Shown here in pieces: positions 1 to 5,836 of a stretch of DNA of 11,782 nt; the stretch's first letter is position 1, and the number at the start of each line of letters is the position of its first letter. Position numbers and translations under genes: made by a program. The stretch covers positions 1 to 11,782 of the forward strand of contig JAEZMI010000242.1 of NCBI GenBank assembly GCA_023414975.1, given 5' to 3'. This stretch comes from Pseudomonadota bacterium. GTDB taxonomy: Bacteria; Pseudomonadota; Alphaproteobacteria; Rhizobiales; Xanthobacteraceae. The notes beneath the pieces are model-generated. The model had not been told where the DNA came from. It searched no databases and saw only the letters and a program-made list of their open reading frames with translations.

Positions 1-1
1 G

Positions 2-148
2 GGCACGGTGCTGGGCGATGGCCTGACGTTTGCCTGCGGTGAGGGGGCGGTGCGTCTCTCCGAGGTTCAGAAGGCCGGCAGCCTCGCCCTGCCGGCGGAT
101 GAGTTCCTGCGCGGGGCGGCATTGGAAAAGGGCAGGGTACTTCCATGA
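2..148 (+). CDS. fmt: Methionyl-tRNA formyltransferase, C-terminal 48 residues (5' end outside window)
   Basis: Only the last 48 codons are in the window, in frame from base 2 to a TGA at 146-148. The translation has the look of the C-terminal beta-barrel domain of methionyl-tRNA formyltransferase: a segment LTFACGEGAVRLSEVQKAG followed by an 'ADEFLRG' stretch and a short 'G-R-V-L' ending, matching the family's usual 'ACGxGAxRLxxxQxxG ... FLRG ... GTxL' tail. The enzyme formylates the amino group of Met-tRNA(fMet) using 10-formyl-tetrahydrofolate, in the cytoplasm, to make the initiator tRNA. The catalytic N-terminal domain lies upstream and cannot be checked. The stop overlaps the next start codon as ATGA, so translation is probably coupled. 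Another formyltransferase with the same C-terminal fold is the main alternative. Confidence 0.72.
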   Translation, partial: GTVLGDGLTFACGEGAVRLSEVQKAGSLALPADEFLRGAALEKGRVLP

Positions 149-600
149 GCACGACCGGCATCACCATCCGTCCGCTGGCGGCGGAGGACTTCGCGGTGTG
201 GGCGCCGCTCTGGCAGGCCTATCTCACCTTCTACGAGGCGAGCCTGCCGGAGGCGACGAGCCGCACCACCTTCGCCCGCCTCACCGATCCCGCGGAGCCG
301 ATGTGGGGCGCCCTGGCCTTCGAGGGCGACACCCCGCTCGGCCTCGTCCATGCGCTGTCGCACCGCTCGACCTGGAGCGTGACGGACTATTGCTATCTGA
401 ACGATCTGTTCGTCAGTCCCGCCGCGCGCGGCAAGGGCGTCGGCCGGGCGCTGATCGAGCATGTCTATGCCGAGGCGGCCCTGCGCGGCTGCGCGGACGT
501 GTACTGGCTCACCCACGAGACCAACACCACCGCGCAGCGCCTCTACAACACGCTGGCCGACCGGCCGGGCTTCATCGAGTACCGCAAGAGGCTCGGCTGA
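145..600 (+). CDS. GNAT-family N-acetyltransferase
   Basis: A 151-residue protein of normal GNAT size. It has the acetyl-CoA binding motif A at about residues 84-103, with a beta-strand YLNDLFV, then the pyrophosphate loop RGKGVG (95-100) and the following helix. Motif B is represented by a W-L-T-H-E-T-N strand and a helix ending in A-Q-R-L-Y-N near residues 122-136, a pattern seen in GNATs acting on small amines or amino acids. The fold transfers an acetyl group from acetyl-CoA to an amine in the cytoplasm; the substrate cannot be read from the sequence. The ATG start overlaps the stop of the upstream formyltransferase gene (ATGA), which supports this start and points to co-transcription. 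It is convergent with the oxidoreductase gene that ends 30 bases downstream. Confidence 0.85.
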   Translation: MSTTGITIRPLAAEDFAVWAPLWQAYLTFYEASLPEATSRTTFARLTDPAEPMWGALAFEGDTPLGLVHALSHRSTWSVTDYCYLNDLFVSPAARGKGVGRALIEHVYAEAALRGCADVYWLTHETNTTAQRLYNTLADRPGFIEYRKRLG

Positions 601-630
601 CAGACGCGCGGTTCACCGGCGCGCGCGGCG

Positions 631-1524
631 TCACAGCGCGGCGAGGGCCGGGGCGTTGGCGGCGAGCCATTGCGCGAACGGCCGGGGCTGGCGCCCGGTG
701 AGCCGGAGGAAATCGTCCGTCACCTCGGCGACGCGCCCGGCGGCGGTGTTGCTGTCGAACGAGGCGAAGACCCGCGCCAGCGGTTCGGGCAGGCCGGCCT
801 GGATCATGCCCTGCACCAGTCCTTCGAGCGGTACCGGCACCACCGTGATGGGCTTGCCGAGGACCGCGCTCACGGCGCGGGCGATCTCCGCCTTGGTCAG
901 CGCCTGCGGGCCGGACAGGGTGTAGGTCGCCCTGCCGCCCTCGCTGCGCGCCAGAACCGTGGCGGCGGCGAAGGCGAGGTCGTCGCGGGCGATGTCGGCG
1001 CTGCCCTGCCCTTCATCGGCGGTGTACCAGTTGCCCGAGGCGATGGCCGGCGGCAGGAAGGCGAACAGGTTCTCGAAGTACCAATGGTTGCGCAGCACGG
1101 TCCAGCCCGGCAGCGCGCTGGCGGCGAGCGCCTTCTCCGTGCCTTCATGGTCCGGGGCGAGCAGCAGGGGCGAATTCTCCGGCTTCGGCGCGGAGATGTA
1201 GACGACGTGGCCCACGCCCGCCGCTTCCAGCCCGGCGATGGCCGCCTTGTGCTGGGCGAGGCGGCGGCCCGGCCGGTCCAGCGCGTCCGTGCTGATGAGC
1301 AGGGTGCGGCCGACGCCGGCGAAGGCGGGGGCAAGGGTGCCGGCGTCGTCGAAATCCAGCGCGCGGACCTGAACGCCCTTCGCCGCCCAGTCGGCGAGCT
1401 TCGCGGGATCGCGGGTGCCGGCGACGATGCGGGAGGGGGCGATGCCCAGCGCCGTCGTCAGGTGGCCGAGGACGAGCCGGCCGAAATGGCCGGAAGCCCC
1501 GGTGACGAGAAATAGATCGGTCAT
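631..1524 (-). CDS. NmrA-fold NAD(P)H:quinone oxidoreductase, QOR2/YtfG type
   Basis: A 297-residue SDR-like protein. Residues 4-17 form a first beta-strand and glycine-rich nucleotide loop (TGASGHFG at 8-15), typical of atypical SDRs of the NmrA group. A 'G-T-R-D-P-A-K' segment after beta-2 should set NADP preference. Further along, LISTDAL, VYISAPKPENSPL, a conserved T-V-L-R-N-H-W-Y-F-E-N segment and an A-x-R-D-D-L-A segment all follow E. coli YtfG (QorB) closely. Family members reduce quinones with NAD(P)H and are linked to electrophile stress. I chose the ATG at 1524 rather than an in-frame upstream ATG at 1554, because GAGG sits 5 bases before it and the fold begins immediately after. 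The gene is divergent from an HxlR regulator, the same pairing as ytfG-ytfH in E. coli. Confidence 0.85.
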   Translation of the reverse strand: MTDLFLVTGASGHFGRLVLGHLTTALGIAPSRIVAGTRDPAKLADWAAKGVQVRALDFDDAGTLAPAFAGVGRTLLISTDALDRPGRRLAQHKAAIAGLEAAGVGHVVYISAPKPENSPLLLAPDHEGTEKALAASALPGWTVLRNHWYFENLFAFLPPAIASGNWYTADEGQGSADIARDDLAFAAATVLARSEGGRATYTLSGPQALTKAEIARAVSAVLGKPITVVPVPLEGLVQGMIQAGLPEPLARVFASFDSNTAAGRVAEVTDDFLRLTGRQPRPFAQWLAANAPALAAL

Positions 1525-1591
1525 GTCAGCCTCATGCAGCCTGCCACGCGCCATGCGTGGTGAAACGTGATGAGGCGGACGCTAGCGCCCA

Positions 1592-1610
1592 TACTTTCTA
1601 ATGGAAAGTA
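1592..1610. promoter_or_regulatory. Palindromic candidate operator for the HxlR regulator
   Basis: A perfect 7-bp inverted repeat with a 5-base spacer, TACTTTC-TAATG-GAAAGTA, stands in the 128-bp gap between the divergent oxidoreductase and HxlR genes. HxlR-type repressors bind as dimers to short palindromes of the GTAC/TACTT class placed between themselves and a divergent target. The position (68 bases from the minus-strand start, 43 from the plus-strand start) fits control of both promoters. Binding is inferred; I could not identify clear -35/-10 boxes on either strand with confidence. Confidence 0.6.
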
Positions 1611-1652
1611 CGCACCTTTTAGTTAGTATGTTCGCGGAACGGAGAGACGGCG

Positions 1653-2060
1653 ATGAGCCTTGACCGGGAGACATTCAAGGAGCGCGTCCGGCGCGGCGAA
1701 CTGCGCGCCGCCGACTGTCCCTCGCGCGAGGTGCTGAAAAATGTCAGCAGCCTGTGGGGCACGCTCTGCCTGCTCATCCTGCGCGAGGGCACGATGCGCT
1801 TCAGCGAGCTGCGCCGCGCGGCCACCGGGGTGAGCGAAAAGATGCTGGCGCAGACGCTGCGGCGGCTTGAAGAGGATGGGTTCGTGGAGCGGCGGTCTTT
1901 TCCGGTCGTGCCGCCGCATGTCGAATACAGCCTGACCCCCATGGGACAGGAACTGGCGGGGCATCTCGGCACGCTGACCGGTTGGATCGAAAGCAACGTC
2001 CCGCGCATCATCGAGCACCGCCAGACCGCGGCAGCGGCCGGGGACGCGCCCTGGCCGTGA
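1653..2060 (+). CDS. HxlR-family winged-helix transcriptional regulator (YtfH/QorR-like)
   Basis: A 135-residue DNA-binding protein made of a single HxlR domain. The N-terminal CPSREVLK motif (Cys22) is followed by the helix W-G-T-L-C-L-L-I-L, the F-S-E-L-R-R helix, the recognition helix V-S-E-K-M-L-A-Q-T-L-R-R-L (60-72) and a wing, then P-V-V-P-P-H-V-E-Y-S-L-T-P (84-96). These match E. coli YtfH very well. In relatives such as QorR and HypR the N-terminal Cys is the redox sensor that releases the protein from DNA when oxidised or modified by quinones; Cys22 is in the matching place. A second Cys at 39 is less usual. The start has GGAGAG 6 bases upstream. Gene order suggests it represses the divergent oxidoreductase and itself through the palindrome at 1592-1610. 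It is convergent with the peroxiredoxin gene 15 bases away. Confidence 0.9.
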   Translation: MSLDRETFKERVRRGELRAADCPSREVLKNVSSLWGTLCLLILREGTMRFSELRRAATGVSEKMLAQTLRRLEEDGFVERRSFPVVPPHVEYSLTPMGQELAGHLGTLTGWIESNVPRIIEHRQTAAAAGDAPWP

Positions 2061-2075
2061 GGTCCTTTGACCGGT

Positions 2076-2711
2076 TTACTTGCCCGGCTGCGGCACCACG
2101 CGCAGATAGGGCTTCAGCGTCTTCCAGCCGCCGGGGAACTTCTCCTTCGCCGCCTCGTCGCTCACCGAGGGCACGATGATGACGTCGTCGCCATCCTTCC
2201 AGTTCGCGGGGGTGGCGACCGAATGCCGGGCGGTGAGCTGGAGCGAATCGATCACCCGCAGGATCTCGTCGAAATTGCGCCCCGCGCTCGCCGGGTAGGT
2301 CAGCGAAAGCTTCAGCTTCTTGTCCGGCCCGACAACGAACACCGAACGCACCGTCATCGTGTCGGAGGCGTTGGGGTGGATCATGTCGTAGAGGCCCGAG
2401 ACCGTGCGGTCCTGGTCGGCGATGAGCGGGAAGTTCGGCGCGAAGCCCTGCGTTTCTGCGATGTCGTCCGCCCATGTCGCGTGCGCGTCGAGCGGGTCGA
2501 CGGAGAGCCCGATCACCTTCACGTTCCGGCGGTCGAATTCCGGCTTCAGCCGCGCCACCTGGCCGAGTTCGGTGGTGCAGACGGGTGTGAAGTTCTTCGG
2601 ATGGGAGAACAGCACGCCCCAGGAATCGCCGAGCCATTCATGGAAACGGATGGGCCCTTCGGTGGTCTGGGCCTCGAAATCGGGAACGACGTCCCCCAGG
2701 CGGATGGTCAT
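2076..2711 (-). CDS. 1-Cys peroxiredoxin (Prx6 subfamily)
   Basis: A 211-residue AhpC/TSA-family protein. The active-site segment HPKNFTPVCTTELG (37-50) contains the peroxidatic Cys45 with the P-x-x-x-T/S-x-x-C pattern; there is no other Cys in the protein, so it is a true 1-Cys enzyme. The Prx6 C-terminal dimerisation domain is present (a L-Q-L-T segment, 'VATPANWKDGDDVIIVP', and a K-x-F-P-G-G-W near the end). It reduces H2O2, alkyl or lipid hydroperoxides in the cytoplasm and depends on an outside thiol to be regenerated. The start at 2711 has GGAGA 5 bases upstream and begins exactly at the domain (MTIRLGDVVPDF); a longer in-frame extension to 2909 is Tyr- and Arg-rich, non-homologous and runs over an AT-rich region that looks like promoter. 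It lies next to the redox regulator pair, which hints at a shared stress theme but not at an operon. Confidence 0.92.
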   Translation of the reverse strand: MTIRLGDVVPDFEAQTTEGPIRFHEWLGDSWGVLFSHPKNFTPVCTTELGQVARLKPEFDRRNVKVIGLSVDPLDAHATWADDIAETQGFAPNFPLIADQDRTVSGLYDMIHPNASDTMTVRSVFVVGPDKKLKLSLTYPASAGRNFDEILRVIDSLQLTARHSVATPANWKDGDDVIIVPSVSDEAAKEKFPGGWKTLKPYLRVVPQPGK

Positions 2712-2747
2712 GCGTGTCTCCACTTTCGCATCGTCGGACCGATAACA

Positions 2748-2776
2748 CGTAAAATATATGTAGATACTATAATAAT
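2748..2776 (-). promoter_or_regulatory. AT-rich promoter region upstream of the peroxiredoxin gene
   Basis: A block of about 29 bases that is almost entirely A/T stands out in an otherwise strongly GC-rich window. It lies 37-65 bases upstream of the peroxiredoxin start, in the 224-bp gap shared with the divergent lipoprotein gene. Read on the minus strand it contains TATATT and TATAGT, either of which could be a -10 element, and an interrupted inverted repeat, TATAGTA-tc-TACaTATA, that could be a regulator site. No good -35 hexamer is visible at 16-18 bases. The call rests on composition and position only. Confidence 0.4.
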
Positions 2777-2935
2777 CCGCATTCGGGTCCGTAGGAAGGC
2801 CCTGCGCGGCGGGGCTGCGGTAATTTGGGAACCGGCGCCGGCTCTGTGCGTTGAAGGCTCGATCTTCACGGGCGGCCACCTTGCGGGCGGCCCTTGGGGC
2901 GTCGGACACGACAGGGTCAGTCTGGAGAGGGAAAC

Positions 2936-3199
2936 ATGTTCAAGGTCATTGCCATCTGCGCCATCGCGCTCAGCGCCGCCGCCTGCACCACCACCGAGCG
3001 CCGCACTGCGGGTGGCGCGCTGATCGGCGGCGGCACCGGTGCCATCATCGGCGGCATTGCGGGCGGCGGCACCGGCGCGGCGATCGGCGGCGCCATTGGC
3101 GCGGGCACCGGCGCTGTCATCGGCGCGGCGACCTCTCCGGGCGATTGCTACGCCCGCGACGCCTATGGCCGGACCGTGAGCGTGCCCTGCCGTTATTGA
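2936..3199 (+). CDS. Small glycine-zipper lipoprotein
   Basis: An 87-residue protein. Residues 1-16 are a short signal peptide and Cys17 is the likely lipid-modified residue (SAAAC; the -3 position is Ala, so the lipobox is acceptable but not ideal). Residues 26-66 are a glycine zipper of three 12-residue repeats (GGGTGAxIGGxx) that would form closely packed membrane-associated helices. The C-terminal tail has two further Cys (71 and 85) that could form a disulfide in the periplasm. Proteins of this kind are small outer-membrane or inner-face envelope lipoproteins, related in style to SlyB/YMGG-type Gly-zipper proteins, and often envelope-stress linked; a defined function is not known. GGAGAGG lies 5 bases before the ATG. 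The gene is a single transcription unit ended by the terminator at 3247. Confidence 0.75.
   Translation: MFKVIAICAIALSAAACTTTERRTAGGALIGGGTGAIIGGIAGGGTGAAIGGAIGAGTGAVIGAATSPGDCYARDAYGRTVSVPCRY
3026..3133 (+). repeat. Three in-frame 36-bp repeats coding for glycine-zipper units
   Basis: Three consecutive 36-bp units inside the lipoprotein gene each encode the pattern G-x-G-T-G-A-x-I-G-x-x-x (residues 31-42, 43-54, 55-66). The similarity holds at DNA level too (each unit has GGCACCGG or GGGCACCGG early and ATCGG in the middle), so they probably arose by duplication. Such a repeat could change copy number by slippage between strains. Confidence 0.7.
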
Positions 3200-3212
3200 T
3201 CGCACGATCAGA

Positions 3213-3253
3213 CAAGACGAAACGGCAAGACGGAAACGATAAGACGAAAACGG
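3213..3253 (+). repeat. Three imperfect 13-14 bp tandem repeats downstream of the lipoprotein gene
   Basis: The units CAAGACGAAACGG, CAAGACGGAAACGA and TAAGACGAAAACGG follow each other directly between the lipoprotein stop codon and the terminator hairpin. The third unit runs into the left arm of the hairpin. The stretch is purine-rich on the plus strand, unlike its surroundings. It would be part of the 3' untranslated RNA. Confidence 0.6.
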
Positions 3254-3277
3254 CCCCCGCTGGGGCCGTTTTCTTTT
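3247..3277. terminator. Strong bidirectional intrinsic terminator
   Basis: A perfect 11-bp stem, AAAACGGCCCC / GGGGCCGTTTT (3247-3257 and 3262-3272), with a 4-base loop CGCT. On the plus strand it is followed by CTTTT; on the minus strand the arm ends in TTTTCG. It lies between the convergent lipoprotein gene and the S24 regulator gene (stop codon 18 bases away), so it can stop transcription from both sides. Confidence 0.9.
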
Positions 3278-3294
3278 GGCAGGGCGCCATCGGG

Positions 3295-3921
3295 TTACTG
3301 GCTGGCCCAGAGGACCCGTGCGATCCAGGCGATCTCCGCTTCCGTGAAGCTGCGGTCCGGGTGTTCCGGGTTGAGCGAGCGCAGTTCCACCGTGCGGGCG
3401 GTGCGGCGCTTCAGTTCCTTGGCGAGCACCTCGCCCTCGCGCGTCTTTACGATCACGCGGTCGCCCCGCCGCACCGGCGCCGCGGGCGAGACCACCACCA
3501 CATCCCCGTCGCGATAGAGCGGCAGCATGGAATCGCCGGCGATCTCCAGCGCATAGGCGTGCTCGTCGCCCACATTGGGGAAGGCAATTTCGTCCCAGGC
3601 GCCGCCGACCGGAAAGCCGGCATCGTCGAAATAGCCGCCCGCGCCGGCCTGCGCGAAGCCGATCAGCGGAATGGCCCGCCGGCTGCCGGTGCCGCCCTCC
3701 AGCAAGGCCATGAAGTCGTCGAGGCTGGTGGAGGTCGCCGCCAGAATCTTGGCCAGGCTCTCGGTGGAGGGCCAGCGCAGATGCCCATCCGCCGTCGTCC
3801 GCTTGGAGCGGTTGAACGTGGTCGCGTCGAGGCCGGCGCGCTTGGCCAGCGCCGAGGGGCTGAGCCCATGACGCTCCGCCAGCCGGTCAATGGCCCGCCA
3901 GATCTGCGGATGAGTGAGCAC
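3295..3921 (-). CDS. XRE/S24-type transcriptional regulator (LexA/CI-like peptidase fold)
   Basis: A 208-residue protein with two domains. Residues 5-75 are a helix-turn-helix domain (LSPSALAKRAGLDATTFNRSKR at 20-41 is the HTH core). Residues 84-206 are a peptidase S24 domain with the expected Ser131 (GDSMLP) and Lys168 (LAKEL) dyad; a possible Ala-Gly cleavage pair sits in the segment QAGAGG (91-96). The family includes LexA and phage CI repressors, which bind DNA as dimers and may cleave themselves under DNA-damage signals. Close chromosomal members are common in Hyphomicrobiales and their targets are mostly unknown. The start is a GTG at 3921; MLTHPQIW is a usual N-terminus for this group. 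A Shine-Dalgarno sequence is not obvious. It is not LexA itself as far as I can judge (wrong N-terminal domain type). Confidence 0.85.
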   Translation of the reverse strand: MLTHPQIWRAIDRLAERHGLSPSALAKRAGLDATTFNRSKRTTADGHLRWPSTESLAKILAATSTSLDDFMALLEGGTGSRRAIPLIGFAQAGAGGYFDDAGFPVGGAWDEIAFPNVGDEHAYALEIAGDSMLPLYRDGDVVVVSPAAPVRRGDRVIVKTREGEVLAKELKRRTARTVELRSLNPEHPDRSFTEAEIAWIARVLWASQ

Positions 3922-3958
3922 GATGCATCGCCGCCGGAATTTTGTCGGATGAGTAGGA

Positions 3959-3964
3959 ATTATA
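3959..3964 (-). promoter_or_regulatory. Consensus -10 box (TATAAT) for the S24 regulator gene
   Basis: Read on the minus strand the bases spell TATAAT, a perfect -10 hexamer that is rare in this GC-rich sequence. It lies 38 bases upstream of the GTG start, giving a leader of about 30 bases. A weak -35, CTGGAC, is found 16 bases upstream of it. The box is flanked by TAGG and CCTA (plus-strand 3954-3957 and 3966-3969), a small inverted repeat that could serve as an autoregulatory operator, though 4-bp arms are weak evidence. Confidence 0.5.
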
Positions 3965-4077
3965 CCCTATTTGCGCCAAAGTCCAGCCGTTTGAGACGCG
4001 CAGTTGTCTGAAGAGCCCGCTACCGCGCCGTCCAGCTTCCGCTGTGTAAGATGAGCCCACGGAAGGCGGGGGGATGT

Positions 4078-4314
4078 ATGGAACGCTATACGAACGCAGC
4101 GGAAATGGCCCGCGCGGCAAAGGTGGACGACAAAAAGTTCAGGGCCCGGCTGCGCCGCGACCTTGAGCAGGATCATGTCCGGGGAAGCTGGCGGGTTCTC
4201 ATCGGCAGCGATAAGCACAAGCGCATGCAGAGGGTGCTCGACCAGATGGCTCCGCCTCCTGATCGGCTCCCGCGATCACAGGGGCCTGCGTTCTGCCTTG
4301 GGTATGTTCATTGA
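4078..4314 (+). CDS. Small hypothetical protein, possibly helix-rich and DNA-associated
   Basis: A 78-residue basic protein that I do not recognise as a named family. The first 60 residues look like a folded unit: a N-terminal helix Y-T-N-A-A-E-M-A-R-A-A-K-V, then K-K-F-R-A-R-L-R-R, then a short strand-like S-W-R-V-L-I-G-S and a final helix H-K-R-M-Q-R-V-L-D-Q-M. The 'AAEMARAAKVDDKKFRARLRR' type of start resembles a helix-turn-helix, and small proteins of this general layout are seen scattered in Hyphomicrobiales. The last 18 residues (from P-P-P-D-R) look less constrained. The ATG at 4078 is preceded by a G-run (GGGGGGA) 4 bases away; an in-frame ATG at 4051 is the alternative start. It is divergent from the S24 regulator with a 156-bp gap, which raises the possibility of joint control. 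Confidence 0.5.
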   Translation: MERYTNAAEMARAAKVDDKKFRARLRRDLEQDHVRGSWRVLIGSDKHKRMQRVLDQMAPPPDRLPRSQGPAFCLGYVH

Positions 4315-4377
4315 GCGTTGCCAGCCCCAGCCGGCGGGGCTAGAGCGGGCGCATCGTCGCGCAGCAGGATGACGCCC

Positions 4378-4737
4378 GTGAGCCAACCCCCTGTCCTCGT
4401 CTACAAGATCGTCCCGCGCGCGCTGTGGCGGCGGGCGGAAGAGGCCGGGCGTTTCGACGGCGCGCCCGTGGACCTCGCCGACGGCTTCATCCATTTCTCG
4501 ACGGCCGCGCAGGTGGCGGAGACCGCCGCCCGCCATTTCGCCGGGCAGGACGACCTGCTTCTGGTGGCCGTGCGGACGGAGCGGCTCGACCCGGCCGCGC
4601 TGCGCTTCGAACCCTCGCGCGGCGGCGACCTGTTCCCCCATCTTTACGCCCCGCTCGATCTCGCCGCCGTCGCCTATGTGCGCGACCTGCCGCTGGGCGA
4701 TCATGGGCGCCACCTCTTTCCCGCGCTGGAGGGCTGA
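4378..4737 (+). CDS. DUF952 family protein
   Basis: A 119-residue protein with the marks of DUF952: V-Y-K-I-V-P-R near the N-terminus (8-14), A-D-G-F-I-H-F-S-T-A-A-Q (34-45), R-H-F-A-G-Q-D-D-L-L-L-V, and the late G-D-L-F-P-H-L-Y-A-P-L (83-93). The conserved D-G-F-I-H-F-S-T motif resembles elements of the ADP-ribosyltransferase-like fold, but the biochemical role of the family is unknown. I chose the GTG at 4378 because AGGA lies 8 bases upstream and homologues begin close to the YKIVP segment; the in-frame ATG at 4369 (three residues longer) is nearly as likely. Its stop is 3 bases before the pyrD start and it carries pyrD's ribosome-binding site, so the two are one operon. Confidence 0.82.
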   Translation: MSQPPVLVYKIVPRALWRRAEEAGRFDGAPVDLADGFIHFSTAAQVAETAARHFAGQDDLLLVAVRTERLDPAALRFEPSRGGDLFPHLYAPLDLAAVAYVRDLPLGDHGRHLFPALEG

Positions 4738-4740
4738 CCC

Positions 4741-5817
4741 ATGCGCGCGCTGCTCGATCTTGCGCTTCCCTTCGCCCGGCTGATCGACCCGGAGACCGCG
4801 CATGGCCTCGCCATCCGCGCGCTTGCCCGCCTGCCGGCCGGTCCCGCCCCGGCGGATGACCCGCGCCTCGCGGTGGAGGCCTTCGGCCTGCGCTTCCCGA
4901 ACCCGGTGGGGCTCGCGGCCGGCTTCGACAAGGAGGCGGAGGTGCCCGACGCCATGCTCGGCGCCGGCTTCGGCTTCGTCGAGGTGGGCACCATCACGCC
5001 GCGCCCGCAGCCCGGCAATCCGCGCCCGCGCAATTTCCGCCTCGTCGAGGACCGCGCGGTCATCAACCGCTACGGCTTCAACAGCGGCGGCCATGGCCCG
5101 GCGAAAGCCCGGCTTGCCGCGCGGCGCGGGCGGACGGGGATCGTCGGCGTCAATGTCGGGGCCAACAAGGACAGCGCCGACCGCGCCGCCGACTATGTCG
5201 CGGGCCTGCGCGCCTATGCCGGCCTCGCCAGCTATTTCACCGCCAACGTCTCCTCGCCCAACACGCCCGGCCTGCGCGATCTGCAGGAGGAGAACGCGCT
5301 CGATGACCTCCTCGCCCGCGTCATCGCCGCGCGCGACGAGGCGGCGCCAGGCATTCCGCTGCTCTTGAAGATCGCCCCCGACCTCGCGCTGCCTCATCTC
5401 GACGGCGTGGTGGAGGTGGCGCGGCGCCGGCGGATCGACGGGCTGATCGTCTCCAACACCACCATCGCCCGCCCGCCGACCCTGCGCGGCGCGGCGAGGG
5501 GCGAGACCGGCGGCCTCTCCGGCCGCCCGCTCTTTCCGCTCTCCACCCGGATGCTGGCGGAGACCTATCTGCGCGTCGACGGCGCCTTCCCGCTGATCGG
5601 CGTCGGCGGCATCGACAGCCCGGAGACGGCGATCGCCAAGATCGAGGCCGGGGCGAGCCTGATCCAGCTTTATTCCGGGCTGGTCTATGAGGGGCTGGGG
5701 CTTGTGCAGCGCATCAAGGCGGGGCTTGCCGGGCGCCTCGCCCGTGACAGGACGACCCTCGCCGCGCTCACCGGCCGCGACGCCGCCGCGCTCGCCCGAG
5801 AGCCCTTTCCCGGCTGA
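4741..5817 (+). CDS. pyrD: Dihydroorotate dehydrogenase (quinone), class 2
   Basis: A 358-residue enzyme that oxidises dihydroorotate to orotate in pyrimidine synthesis, passing electrons through FMN to membrane quinone. It has the class 2 N-terminal helical extension (about residues 1-40) that contacts the membrane. The barrel carries N-P-V-G-L-A-A-G-F-D-K (54-64), E-V-G-T-I-T-P-R-P-Q-P-G-N (81-93), N-R-Y-G-F-N-S-G-G (109-117), the catalytic serine segment N-V-S-S-P-N-T-P-G-L-R (169-179), and late FMN phosphate-binding segments G-V-G-G-I-D and Q-L-Y-S-G. All expected family signatures are present and length is normal. GGAGGG is placed 7 bases before the ATG, inside the end of the DUF952 gene. 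It converges on the cytochrome c gene, 19 bases away, with no clear terminator between. Confidence 0.97.
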   Translation: MRALLDLALPFARLIDPETAHGLAIRALARLPAGPAPADDPRLAVEAFGLRFPNPVGLAAGFDKEAEVPDAMLGAGFGFVEVGTITPRPQPGNPRPRNFRLVEDRAVINRYGFNSGGHGPAKARLAARRGRTGIVGVNVGANKDSADRAADYVAGLRAYAGLASYFTANVSSPNTPGLRDLQEENALDDLLARVIAARDEAAPGIPLLLKIAPDLALPHLDGVVEVARRRRIDGLIVSNTTIARPPTLRGAARGETGGLSGRPLFPLSTRMLAETYLRVDGAFPLIGVGGIDSPETAIAKIEAGASLIQLYSGLVYEGLGLVQRIKAGLAGRLARDRTTLAALTGRDAAALAREPFPG

Positions 5818-5836
5818 CCGCGGCGACTTCAGGCCC

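Noticed and set aside
605..626. A GC-rich hairpin between the convergent GNAT and oxidoreductase genes as a terminator
   Set aside because: Pairing needs a bulge and no T-run follows on either strand; in DNA this GC-rich such structures are expected by chance.
2712..2909. An N-terminal extension of the peroxiredoxin, giving 277 residues
   Set aside because: The extension is not homologous to peroxiredoxins, covers the AT-rich promoter block, and the internal ATG at 2711 has a good ribosome-binding site.
3026..3253. A CRISPR-like array, because of the regular repeats
   Set aside because: The 36-bp units are in-frame coding repeats without spacers and the 14-bp units are directly tandem; neither has the repeat-spacer form.
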